This document shows positions 8,624 to 16,336 of a stretch of 64,000 nucleotides of DNA, in pieces. The notes under the pieces were generated by a model, which did no database searches, was not told the DNA's origin, and worked only from the letters and a program-made list of their open reading frames with translations. Source of the stretch: Bacteroidales bacterium. Its GTDB lineage: Bacteria; Bacteroidota; Bacteroidia; Bacteroidales; Marinilabiliaceae. Every line of letters starts with the position of its first letter. The stretch's first letter is position 1. Where the stretch lies: positions 1 through 64,000 of the forward strand of contig QKJP01000004.1 in assembly GCA_003249255.1 (NCBI GenBank), read 5' to 3'. The translations under genes and the position numbers were made by a program.

Positions 8624-8894
8624 TTTCTTGTAGGTTTTTGATTTTATTAATGAGTTCATCCAGCATGTTCCTTACCGTTGGGTAGCTGAGGTTGAGTTCT
8701 TTGGCCATTACTTTTAGGCTTCCACTATTAATTACGAATTTGAGAATGAATTCTTGTTCCTTGGGATCTAACAGTGTTATAGCAGGTAGATTGTATAAGC
8801 CATTAATGGTTGTGTCGCAGGCATTGCAATGCAAACTGCTAACTTGCAGTTCTGATGAGCAGCTTGGACATGAATTTGGGAGCTTTTTCTTCAT
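8604..8894 (-). CDS. DUF2089 family zinc-ribbon/HTH protein
   Basis: 96 residues. The N terminus carries two CxxC pairs (CPSC near residue 9 and CNAC near 23), a zinc ribbon; the C-terminal half is a small helix-turn-helix-like region (NLSYPTVRNMLDELI near 65-80). This matches DUF2089, often a putative DNA-binding regulator placed next to a membrane-protein gene, as here, where it overlaps the Yip1-like gene by 20 bases. Likely controls or senses the state of its membrane neighbours; that is inference. Confidence 0.85.
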   Translation of the reverse strand: MKKKLPNSCPSCSSELQVSSLHCNACDTTINGLYNLPAITLLDPKEQEFILKFVINSGSLKVMAKELNLSYPTVRNMLDELINKIKNLQENDQETI

Positions 8895-9262
8895 GTGTAA
8901 ATTGATTTTGACTAATAACTAAGCGTAAAGTTATTGAAATTAAAATCAAAATAAATAAAATTAAATAGAAGTTCAATAAAATTAAATTTTATTGAAATAA
9001 AATGTAGTGGAAACTGTTTTTTAAATGGAGGCTGGCTCAGGTAAATTGCTTTTAAGACAAGATTAATTGGATTTACAAGATTTTTCTTAAAAAACTCATA
9101 GCTGTTAGCCTGTTAGTTGGCTAAATTCTTCAAAAAAACTTGTGGTTAAACGCTGTCTTCTACAAGAAATGTTAAAAGTAATTCATGGAAGCTGGCTTGT
9201 TTCAAGTCAATTAGCTGAATAAGCCTGTTTCTGGAAAGTTAAATGTGAATTCGGAGTATTAA
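8895..9262. repeat. Gene-free spacer holding a dispersed intergenic repeat (copy at about 9022-9165, minus orientation)
   Basis: No gene seen in 368 bases. Very AT-rich 8920-9000. Read on the minus strand, 9165-9022 contains TTGTAGAAGACAGCG, TTTAACCACAAGTT and AAAAATCTTGTAAATCC followed by TTAAAAGCAATTT. The same blocks in the same order occur on the plus strand at 19228-19318. The copy here carries about 33 extra bases between the second and third blocks. Confidence 0.7.
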
Positions 9263-9607
9263 TTACTTTTTTTTCTTACTCGACTTGGCTTTAGGATTAA
9301 AATCCAGGCAAAGCTGAATCCAATATTCCAGTTCTTCATCCATGTCAATTCCTTCCGGTTCGATAAAGACAAAGCCTTTCATGGGACGACCGGTAAAATT
9401 CATTTCTTGGCATCCCGGTTTGGTGAGGGCTTCTTCGTAAATATCTGGATCTATGCGAGCCATTAAATTGTTTTTGGTGATGCCTACACACATTTTGTCA
9501 TCCACCATAAAGCATAAGCCGCCCATCATCTTTTTTTCAACAAATGCGGTGTTTTTATCCTTCAGAACTCTTTTAATACGTTCTGCTAAATACTCATCGT
9601 AGGCCAT
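9263..9607 (-). CDS. TfoX N-terminal domain protein
   Basis: 114 residues forming one TfoX/Sxy N-terminal domain: VEKKMMGGLCFMVDDKMCVGI at about 24-44, then LMARIDPD and MKGFVFIEPEG, and a lysine-rich tail. Stand-alone TfoX_N proteins are common in Bacteroidota and are of unknown function; the competence role belongs to the two-domain gammaproteobacterial TfoX and should not be transferred. Single gene, cytoplasmic. Confidence 0.9.
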   Translation of the reverse strand: MAYDEYLAERIKRVLKDKNTAFVEKKMMGGLCFMVDDKMCVGITKNNLMARIDPDIYEEALTKPGCQEMNFTGRPMKGFVFIEPEGIDMDEELEYWIQLCLDFNPKAKSSKKKK

Positions 9608-9667
9608 GGCGTTTTTTAAAATTTGAAAACGAATATTTTTTTGTGGGGGAATTATACCTTTTTGTGT

Positions 9668-10789
9668 TTAACCTTTAAGATAAAAACTAAAAATACATCC
9701 TTTCCCTTTTTCTGATTCAACTGAAACAAAGCCATCCAGTTTTTCAATTATCTTTTTTACTATGGAAAGGCCTAAACCAAACCCTTTCGTCAATTTATCT
9801 TTTTGTAATGATTTTTCTTCGAATATGATCTCCTTTAATTCATCGCTGATGCCATCGCCATAGTCTTTTACACTATATTTAATGTAGCCATCATCTTGCT
9901 TTGTGCTGTATATTTCAATGTTAGATTTTGGGTCTCCATATTTTATTGCATTGCTTATAAAATTGTACCACACTTCTTCAATCCATCCCGAATAGCTTTT
10001 ACAATTCAATAATTGACTGATCAGTATTTTCGACTCACTGTTTTCGATTTGGTACTTTAACCTATAACAAGCTGACTCTACCACTTCGTTCATGATGATT
10101 TTCTTTATTTCAATATCCTCCTTTTTCATACTGGCAAATATCAGGAGTTCTTTAATGATTGAATTCATCTTTCTGCCACTGATAGCAATAGATTTTAAAT
10201 ATTCATCGTGTTTGGTTTTTTCTATGTCTGTATCGGCAAGTAATATTTCGCTATATCCAATTATGCCTGTTAACGATGAGCTTAAGTCATGGGCAACTGT
10301 ATGCGCGTAAGAATCCAACTCTATGTTTCGCCTGTTTAGTTCATCTACCGCTTTTTTACGTTCCGAAATATCGGTGATAAACGCAATGCCTAATACTTCG
10401 GATTCCGTTTCTAAATGACTAAGACTTATTTCAACCGGATATATCGTGTTGTCCTTTTTTTTAGCATTAAGTTCAATGCCAATTCCCATTGGCCGCACTC
10501 TGGGGTTTTCAAAAAAGTCTTTTATGTGTTTATTGTGTCTTTCGTGTAAGTTGTTATTGATAAATAAATTAAGGCTTTCTCCGAGAACCTCTTCTTTTGA
10601 ATAGCCACTCATTTCCGAAAACCTTTTATTGATCAGTACAATACGGCCTTTGTCGTTAATGATAACAACACCTTCTGCTAATGACTCTAGTAAGGTTTTA
10701 ACAGTATCATTTTCTTGTAATAAACCTGCTGTGGATCTTATTTTCTTTTGAATCTCAAGTTCCTTCTTTGAGTCTCTATTTTCATTCAT
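9668..10789 (-). CDS. PAS-domain sensor histidine kinase, cytoplasmic
   Basis: 373 residues without membrane helices. A PAS domain covers about residues 30-145 (EGVVIINDKGRIVLINKRF, then MSGYSKEEVLG; PAC part ending in FITDISERK). The dimerisation/phosphoacceptor region has H167 in AHDLSSSLTGI. The HATPase domain shows the N box (FISNAIKYGD), G1 (DYGDGIS) and G2 (GFGLGLSIV). No response regulator is adjacent, so the partner is unknown; it is probably an intracellular redox or small-molecule sensor. Divergent orientation relative to nothing: the upstream neighbour is the terminator of the kinase gene for KDG. Confidence 0.92.
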   Translation of the reverse strand: MNENRDSKKELEIQKKIRSTAGLLQENDTVKTLLESLAEGVVIINDKGRIVLINKRFSEMSGYSKEEVLGESLNLFINNNLHERHNKHIKDFFENPRVRPMGIGIELNAKKKDNTIYPVEISLSHLETESEVLGIAFITDISERKKAVDELNRRNIELDSYAHTVAHDLSSSLTGIIGYSEILLADTDIEKTKHDEYLKSIAISGRKMNSIIKELLIFASMKKEDIEIKKIIMNEVVESACYRLKYQIENSESKILISQLLNCKSYSGWIEEVWYNFISNAIKYGDPKSNIEIYSTKQDDGYIKYSVKDYGDGISDELKEIIFEEKSLQKDKLTKGFGLGLSIVKKIIEKLDGFVSVESEKGKGCIFSFYLKG

Positions 10790-10883
10790 GTTTTTAGGAG
10801 TAAGTTACTTAATTTTATAAAGTTTGTTGCATGTTGCTTAGTTCTAATTTTGGCTGAATGAATTTTGTTTTTCTATTTTTTAA

Positions 10884-10925
10884 GTAAAAAAAATCCCGAC
10901 TGCATGGCAACCGGGATTTTTTTTA
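10884..10925. terminator. Bidirectional intrinsic terminator after kdgK
   Basis: Inverted repeat AAATCCCG / CGGGATTT with a 13-base loop, flanked by runs of A and T on both sides. It terminates the minus-strand KDG kinase gene and separates it from the histidine kinase gene, which reads in the same direction. Confidence 0.85.
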
Positions 10926-10942
10926 TATCTCATTTTTAATGA

Positions 10943-12043
10943 TTATCTGTCTACACGAGCAGAACCACCACCAATAATTTTCTTTACTTCGTCTAAAGTA
11001 GCCATAGTTGTATCACCAGGAGTTGTCATGGCTAAAGCACCGTGAGCAGCACCGTACTCAACAGCATCTTTACCGTTATTAAACTCCATGAAACCGTAAA
11101 CTAATCCAGATGCAAAGCTATCACCACCACCAACGCGATCCATAATTTCTAAATCCTCTCTGTGTTGAGCTTCGTGGATTTCACCATCTGCGTAACAGAT
11201 AGCACCCCATGAGTTGATAGTTGCAGATTTAACAGTACGTAAAGTAGTTGCAATCACTTTAAAGTTAGGGAACTCTTTAATGGCATTGTTAATCATGTTT
11301 TTATATCCTGTTAAGTCAAGTTCTTTAAGGTTTTCGTCGTTACCTTCAATTTCAAGACCTAAACAAGCTGTAAAATCTTCCTCGTTACCGATCATCACGT
11401 CTACATACTTAGCGATCTCACGGTTCACTTCCTGAGCTTTTTTCTCACCACCAATAGCTTTCCATAAAGAAGGACGGTAGTTTAAGTCATAAGATACGAT
11501 CGTACCGTATTTCTTAGCTATTTTTACAGCCTCAATTACCACTTCAGCAGCGCTTTCAGAAAGAGCTGCAAAGATACCACCGGTGTGAATCCAACGTACC
11601 CCTAATGTACCAAAGATGTATTCCCAATCGATATCACCTGGTTTCAATTGAGAAGCAGCAGTATTACCACGGTCAGAAACACCTTTTGCACCACGAATAC
11701 CAAAACCTCTTTCTGTAAAGTTTAATCCGTTACGAACTTCACGACCACATCCATCATAAGGTACCCACTTGATGAATTGAGTATCTAATCCACCTTGCAT
11801 GATGAAATCTTCAACTAAAGCACCCACTTCGTTATCGGCTAAAGCAGTAACAATAGCAGTTCTTTTACCAAAACATCTTCTTAAACCACGAGAAACGTTG
11901 TACTCGCCGCCGCCTTCCCATGCTTTGAAAGAACGAGCAGTTCTGATACGACCCTCTCCCGGATCTAATCTTAACATTACTTCACCTAGTGAAATACAAT
12001 CGTATGCACACTCTGATGCAGGCTTGATATTCAATGTAGCCAT
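10943..12043 (-). CDS. kdgK: 2-dehydro-3-deoxygluconokinase (PfkB family sugar kinase)
   Basis: PfkB-fold kinase of 366 residues that phosphorylates 2-keto-3-deoxygluconate to KDPG, feeding uronate or Entner-Doudoroff catabolism. Features: N-terminal SLGEVMLRLDPGEGRIR, the GGGEYNVSRGLRR substrate loop near 45, SYDLNYRPSLW near 190, and the anion-hole/catalytic motif DRVGGGDSFASGL near residue 307 with catalytic Asp D313 approximately. Codon use looks optimised compared with neighbours, suggesting high expression. Single gene with its own promoter element and terminator. KDG aldolase is not in the window. It could serve degradation of alginate, pectin or algal polysaccharides; substrate assigned by closest family resemblance. 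Confidence 0.88.
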   Translation of the reverse strand: MATLNIKPASECAYDCISLGEVMLRLDPGEGRIRTARSFKAWEGGGEYNVSRGLRRCFGKRTAIVTALADNEVGALVEDFIMQGGLDTQFIKWVPYDGCGREVRNGLNFTERGFGIRGAKGVSDRGNTAASQLKPGDIDWEYIFGTLGVRWIHTGGIFAALSESAAEVVIEAVKIAKKYGTIVSYDLNYRPSLWKAIGGEKKAQEVNREIAKYVDVMIGNEEDFTACLGLEIEGNDENLKELDLTGYKNMINNAIKEFPNFKVIATTLRTVKSATINSWGAICYADGEIHEAQHREDLEIMDRVGGGDSFASGLVYGFMEFNNGKDAVEYGAAHGALAMTTPGDTTMATLDEVKKIIGGGSARVDR

Positions 12044-12090
12044 CTGTTTGATCTATTTTATAGTGTTTAAATAATTACAAAAATTTGGTG

Positions 12091-12098
12091 CAAAAGTA
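12091..12098 (-). promoter_or_regulatory. Probable sigma-ABfr -7 element for kdgK
   Basis: On the minus strand this reads TACTTTTG, a perfect match to the Bacteroidota TAnnTTTG -7 element, 48 bases before the kdgK start. A clear TTTG -33 element is not present at 19-20 bases upstream, so the call rests on the -7 match and position. Confidence 0.55.
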
Positions 12099-12299
12099 CC
12101 TATTTCACAAATTATTAAAAAGAATATCGTCCGAAAATTATTCATGACATCTAGAAAAATAGATTGGTTCTATTTTATGAGTTGAAAGTTAAGGCATGTT
12201 TTATGTTCGTGAATTGCTGCCGTTTTAGGATAAAAATATTATCAAAAGTCTAAAACGATTTGATAAATATTCATCTAAACAAAAGCCATAAATATTTAT

Positions 12300-12307
12300 T
12301 AGTTTTG
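12300..12307 (+). promoter_or_regulatory. Probable -7 promoter element for the secreted protein gene at 12338
   Basis: TAGTTTTG matches TAnnTTTG exactly, 30 bases before the start codon. No good -33 match at the usual distance. Confidence 0.4.
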
Positions 12308-12337
12308 GTTTTAGTTAAACCTTAAACTGTTATTAAA

Positions 12338-13021
12338 ATGAAAAAACTACTTTATTTATTGGTTTTGCTTTTTGCAGTAACCATTTTACAAGCTCAAAAC
12401 TGTAAAGTGTATATTCCTCATGAGAAAGGGACTAAATTGGAATTGACTTCCTACGATAAGAAAGGACAAAAGGAAAGCAAAACCACTCAAGAATTAATTA
12501 ATGTTGAAGAAAAGGATGGGGGTACCCATTATACCGTGCATATTAAAAGTTTTGATGCCGGAGATGAAATGGTTCACGAAGGGGATGCAAAGTATAAATG
12601 TGTTGGAAATACCTTTTATTTAGATATGAATTCATTTGTAAATCAGGAGCAAATGAAGGCTTACGAAAATATGGATGTAAAAGTAGAGACTGATGAGATT
12701 GATATTCCCTCAAAATACTCGGTTGGTCAGTCTTTAAAAGATGGAAAGATTAACATGATTATTTCCGGAGGTCCTATGGACATGAGTTTTTCAGTTGAAT
12801 TAAAAAATAGAAAAGTTGAAGCTGAAGAAGACATTACCACCAAAGCCGGAACTTTTAAGTGTGTGAAAATCTCCCAGGATGTGGTTACCAAATCATTTGT
12901 TTCGATGACCATTCAGTCCGTTGAATGGTATTCTGAAGGTGTTGGAGTTGTGAAAAACGAAACCTATCGCAAAGGAAAACTGATGGGTTATTCAGAACTG
13001 ACCGCGATTACCAAGTATTAA
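12338..13021 (+). CDS. Secreted TapB/DUF3108-like protein
   Basis: 227 residues with a clear signal peptide (MKKLLYLLVLLFAVTILQA, cut before QNCK). The mature part is predicted beta-rich: alternating strands such as YTVHIKSFD, MSFSVELKNRKVEAEE and SVEWYSEGVGVVKNE resemble the beta-sheet lipid-binding-like fold of TapB and DUF3108 proteins (GTF(K)CVKI...W(Y)SEGVGVVK pattern). Periplasmic or outer-membrane associated, function unknown. Single gene with its own promoter element and terminator. Confidence 0.7.
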   Translation: MKKLLYLLVLLFAVTILQAQNCKVYIPHEKGTKLELTSYDKKGQKESKTTQELINVEEKDGGTHYTVHIKSFDAGDEMVHEGDAKYKCVGNTFYLDMNSFVNQEQMKAYENMDVKVETDEIDIPSKYSVGQSLKDGKINMIISGGPMDMSFSVELKNRKVEAEEDITTKAGTFKCVKISQDVVTKSFVSMTIQSVEWYSEGVGVVKNETYRKGKLMGYSELTAITKY

Positions 13022-13124
13022 AAAGATCGTTTAGAATTTAGTCTTGATAGCAGCGTGGAAGATATTCGATTTCACCATTAGAGGCTAAGTTTTTAGGATT
13101 TATACAAGTCATTGAATAGATTAT

Positions 13125-13162
13125 AAAAGCTCCAAATGAAATTTTTTATTGGAGCTTTTTTA
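13125..13162 (+). terminator. Intrinsic terminator
   Basis: AAAAGCTCCAA / TTGGAGCTTTT inverted repeat (11-bp stem, 13-base loop) followed by T-rich sequence, about 100 bases downstream of the secreted protein gene. The remainder of 13022-13351 shows no gene, only this hairpin and the promoter at 13279. Confidence 0.85.
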
Positions 13163-13278
13163 TTTGGATAATCCCACAGAAATGTAGAATTTCAATGAGA
13201 AAACTTACCAAAAGGTAGGTGCTGAAATGGAGGCTTATGGGCTTCTGGTTTTTAATGTGTAGAATATTAGTTTATTAG

Positions 13279-13308
13279 TTTGAAAGCTAGCGTTGATCTT
13301 TAATTTCG
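13279..13308 (+). promoter_or_regulatory. Sigma-ABfr-type promoter for the solute-binding-fold gene
   Basis: TTTG at 13279-13282 and TAATTTCG at 13301-13308 (seven of eight matches to TAnnTTTG) are separated by 18 bases, close to the usual spacing. Transcription would begin near 13315, about 37 bases before the ATG at 13352. Confidence 0.6.
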
Positions 13309-13351
13309 GTACGTTATGTGTGCTGATGAATAACGCATAAACTTAAAAGGT

Positions 13352-14536
13352 ATGATTAAAGTTACGGGAAATGAAAATTTAGCAGAGATCGCAGCATTAG
13401 GAGAGTCTGTTGTGGAGGTATTTAAAGCCAAAGGATTAGGTAATTATCTCGAGTCGGAAGCCCTCGAAAAAATGGGGCGTTTTATAAAATTATCGACCTT
13501 ATTAAAGTCCAATCAAATCCATCAAGAAGGTTTTCTAAAGCTAATTAATCAGGCTTTATCCGATGAAACACTTGCAACAACCTCCGAATGGGAAAATTTG
13601 CATTTCTCGGCCATGTTGCCTTGTGGTTTACGCAATCCGTTTAAAGAATATATTGAGTCTCATTTTGAGGAGCATAAAGATACTTTCGAAAGCCTGAATT
13701 ACCTGCTTGATGGGAATGTGAATCACGAGTTGTCTTTCTATCCCTTACTGGAAGAAATGTCGGATGAAAGTGAATTGCCGGATATTGTTTTGGCATCGGA
13801 TGTGAATAATTTCTTTCATAAACCTTTTATAGAGAAATTTATTAATAAAGGTGTTTTTAAAACTTATGCACCTCATGCCTTAAATCCTTATTTGGAGAAG
13901 GTAGGCTTCGCGGATGTGAATAATCATTACACCATGTATACGGCCAACATGTTGATCATGGTAGTTGATAAACAAAAGTTAGGTGACCGCCCAATGCCCA
14001 AAAATTGGGATGATATATTAGATCCTGCTTTTGAGAAGGATATCATTATGCGAGGAGAAGATGATTTCTTTTGCAATGCTGTTATGCTTCCTTTTTATAA
14101 GGAACATGGTTTTGATGCCATCAGAGCTTTGGCGAAAAACATTAAAAAAGGATTACATCCATCCGAGATGGTAAAAATGATCGGTAAGAATCAAGAAGAT
14201 GGTGCTGCCGTTTACATTATGCCTTACTTTTTTGCAAAACGCATTAATTCAGATAAAGCTCAAATAGTATGGCCTGAAGATGGTGCAATAGCCAGTCCGG
14301 TTTTTATTCTGGTAAAAGAGAAGAAGATGGAGGAGCACAAAGAATTATTGGAGTTTTTGTTTAATCAAGAAACAGGCGAGGTTTTAAAAGGACGTTATTT
14401 TCCGGTGACTCACCCGGATGTCGATTTATCTGAATTTCCTGATGCCGTAAAATGGCTGGGTTGGGACTTTTTAGCCAAGTACGATATTGGCCGGTTAAAG
14501 CAGGAGATTAGAGAGGAGTTTATGAGGATATATTAA
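13352..14536 (+). CDS. Cytosolic solute-binding-fold protein with N-terminal DUF1858-like helical domain
   Basis: 394 residues. There is no signal peptide or lipobox, yet residues about 85-394 resemble the type 2 periplasmic binding fold of iron/sulphate-type ABC binding proteins (blocks LPDIVLASDVNNFF near 145, ANMLIMVVDKQKL and NWDDILDPAFEKDIIM near 205-230, GAIASPVFILVKEK near 310). The first 80 residues are helical and similar in pattern to DUF1858/ScdA_N domains; the downstream ABC protein starts with a comparable region. A GTPase and an ABC ATPase gene follow on the same strand but no permease does. A cytoplasmic carrier for a metal, oxyanion or cofactor intermediate is inferred. I know of no characterised member. 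Confidence 0.72.
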   Translation: MIKVTGNENLAEIAALGESVVEVFKAKGLGNYLESEALEKMGRFIKLSTLLKSNQIHQEGFLKLINQALSDETLATTSEWENLHFSAMLPCGLRNPFKEYIESHFEEHKDTFESLNYLLDGNVNHELSFYPLLEEMSDESELPDIVLASDVNNFFHKPFIEKFINKGVFKTYAPHALNPYLEKVGFADVNNHYTMYTANMLIMVVDKQKLGDRPMPKNWDDILDPAFEKDIIMRGEDDFFCNAVMLPFYKEHGFDAIRALAKNIKKGLHPSEMVKMIGKNQEDGAAVYIMPYFFAKRINSDKAQIVWPEDGAIASPVFILVKEKKMEEHKELLEFLFNQETGEVLKGRYFPVTHPDVDLSEFPDAVKWLGWDFLAKYDIGRLKQEIREEFMRIY

Positions 14537-14540
14537 AATA

Positions 14541-14569
14541 GGCAGAAGGCAGAAGGCAGAAGGCAGAAG
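14541..14569. repeat. Four tandem copies of the 7-mer GGCAGAA
   Basis: GGCAGAA x4 plus one base, starting five bases after the stop codon of the solute-binding-fold gene. A slippage-prone microsatellite; isolated GCAGAAG-like words recur nearby (for example near 15940 and 15170). Confidence 0.95.
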
Positions 14570-14705
14570 TTCGAAAGTTTCGATCAATTTGGCAATTCTA
14601 CAATTCGGCGAATTAGCACTATGCGAAAATAGGCTGAAGGCGAAAGGGATAAGGCAAAAGAGGAGGTGGTTTTCAATGATTAATGAAGTAGTGCTATAAG
14701 TGTAT

Positions 14706-15165
14706 TTTTCCTTTGCGACTTCGCGGCTTTGCGAGAAAATTTTAAGCTAAAATGTATGTTCCTTAAATATTCAATGGGGAGAAAAATTTAAGCCAATAGG
14801 CAATTTGGCAGATTTTCAATTTGGCAATGCACTATGCACAGTGAGAAAAGGCAATAGTAATTAATGAGCAAAAGAGAATAAGTAACATTGAAAATACATC
14901 GTTTTCCTTTGCGACTTCGCGGCTTTGCGAGAAACTTTTTAAGCTAAAATGTATGTTACTTAAATATTCAATGGGGAGAAAAATTTAAGCCAATAGGCAA
15001 TTTGGCAGATTTTCAATTTGGCAATGCACTATGCACAGTGAGAAAAGGCAATGGTAATTAATGAGTAAAAGAGAATAAGTAACATTGAAAATACATCGTT
15101 TTCCTTTGCGACTTCGCGGCTTTGCGAGAAACTTTTTAAGCTAAATGTGTGCCACTTAAATAGTC
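14706..15165. repeat. Tandem repeat of about 197 bp, 2.3 copies, filling the spacer before the GTPase gene
   Basis: Copy 1 starts at 14706, copy 2 at 14902 and a partial copy 3 at 15099, each beginning TTTTCCTTTGCGACTTCGCG and containing CAATTTGGCAATGCACTATG. Periods are 196 and 197 bases; copies 1 and 2 differ at only a few positions, so the duplication is recent. No ORF. The whole 14537-15247 spacer (711 bases) is made of this and the 7-mer repeat. Confidence 0.93.
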
Positions 15166-15247
15166 AGAATGCAGAAATTTAAAGCAATTATACAATTAAG
15201 CAGTTCCTCAATTAGACAATAAATTATGTACTAAGCACTAGAAAAAA

Positions 15248-15934
15248 ATGAGTAATCTTATAACCATAGCAGGACCGCCATCATCAGGAAAAACCTCCGT
15301 TATCATCAAAATGATTGAGAGTGTACCTGATATGATAAAACAATGTGGAGTGATTAAATTCGATTGCCTGAGTGCGTTAGATGAGGAACAATATAACAAG
15401 GCAGGAATCACAGCCCAGACAGGTTTGGCCGGAAATCTATGTCCCGATCATTATTTTGTATCCAATATCGAAGAGTGTTTTCAGTGGGCAGAGAGTCTTG
15501 GTTTTCAGTTTTTGGTGACAGAGAGTGCCGGATTGTGTAACCGTTGTGCGCCTCACTTAAAGGATGTTCCTGCGATATGCGTTTTGGATAATTTAAGCGG
15601 GATCAACACGCCTCTAAAAACCGGTCCTATGGTGAAGATGGCCGATGTAGTGGTGGTTACCAAGAGTGATTTGGTATCGCAGGCAGAGCGGGAAGTGTTT
15701 CGTTTTAAAATACAACAGGTTAATCCCAGAGCTACTGTTCTGTTTGTGAACGGCATTACCGGGCAGGGAGCTGACCGCTTGGCAAAGTTGGTGTTTGTTA
15801 AGAAGGATGCAAAAAAAGCCAAAGAATTAAAGTTACGTTTTTCCATGCCTACAGCCTTATGTTCATATTGTTTAGGAGAAACGAGAGTGGGAGAAGATTT
15901 TCAGGTGGGGTTAAATCGGAAGATAAAATTGTAG
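15248..15934 (+). CDS. G3E-like (HypB/UreG/CobW-type) P-loop GTPase with CxxC motifs
   Basis: 228 residues, cytoplasmic. Walker A is GPPSSGKTS near residues 9-17; the switch/Walker B region is FLVTESAGLCNRC near 87-99; the guanine-specificity motif appears as VVVTKSDLV near 136. Cysteines are unusually ordered: CNRC (about 97-100) and C-terminal CSYC (about 205-208), plus single cysteines near 38 and 63, suggesting metal binding. HypB, UreG and CobW proteins deliver nickel, cobalt or zinc to target enzymes. No hydrogenase or urease gene is near; the neighbours are the signal-less binding protein and the soluble ABC ATPase. A metal or cofactor insertase role is inferred. Confidence 0.8.
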   Translation: MSNLITIAGPPSSGKTSVIIKMIESVPDMIKQCGVIKFDCLSALDEEQYNKAGITAQTGLAGNLCPDHYFVSNIEECFQWAESLGFQFLVTESAGLCNRCAPHLKDVPAICVLDNLSGINTPLKTGPMVKMADVVVVTKSDLVSQAEREVFRFKIQQVNPRATVLFVNGITGQGADRLAKLVFVKKDAKKAKELKLRFSMPTALCSYCLGETRVGEDFQVGLNRKIKL

Positions 15935-16336
15935 TCGAAAGGCAGAAGTATTTAATGTGTTGATGGCAAATTAAATAATGTGCAAATTTGAACATAGCTA
16001 TTGTACAATACTTTGCTGTGATTTAAAGTGCAACATCTGAGCTACTAACAAAATATGTTAGATAGAAGGTAGGTCCAATACCTTGTTAAAAGTTATCTAC
16101 TATGACAGTGGTTTTGAACAAATGCTTCAAGGTACAAATGTTTGGTTGATTAGTTTGGCAACTAGGCAGTTCGACAATTCGGCAAAATTATAATAAATAG
16201 CGTTACAGGGGTATAGTTTTCCTTTGAGACTTAGCGGCTTTGCGAGATGTTTTTAATTAACAAAAGTTAGTAGTAGAGAGAAGTTTGATTTTTTTAGCAA
16301 TTAAGCAGTTCTTCAATGAGGCAAAAAGAATAATAT
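15935..16336. other. Repeat-rich spacer without genes
   Basis: 402 bases with no ORF. Degenerate intergenic words such as CAATTCGGCAAAATTA and AAGCAGTTCTTCAATG occur, and 16215-16256 is a diverged copy of the TTTGCG element of the 197-bp repeat (TTTTCCTTTGAGACTTAGCG followed by GCTTTGCGAGA). No clear promoter match for the downstream ABC gene. Confidence 0.65.

Noticed and set aside
9263-9607. Competence regulator role for the TfoX-domain protein
   Set aside because: Only the N-terminal domain is present and the competence function belongs to the two-domain form of other bacteria.
14706-15165. Possible CRISPR array (tandem repeated blocks)
   Set aside because: The units are about 197 bp, contiguous, only 2.3 copies, with no short repeats separated by unique spacers and no cas gene.
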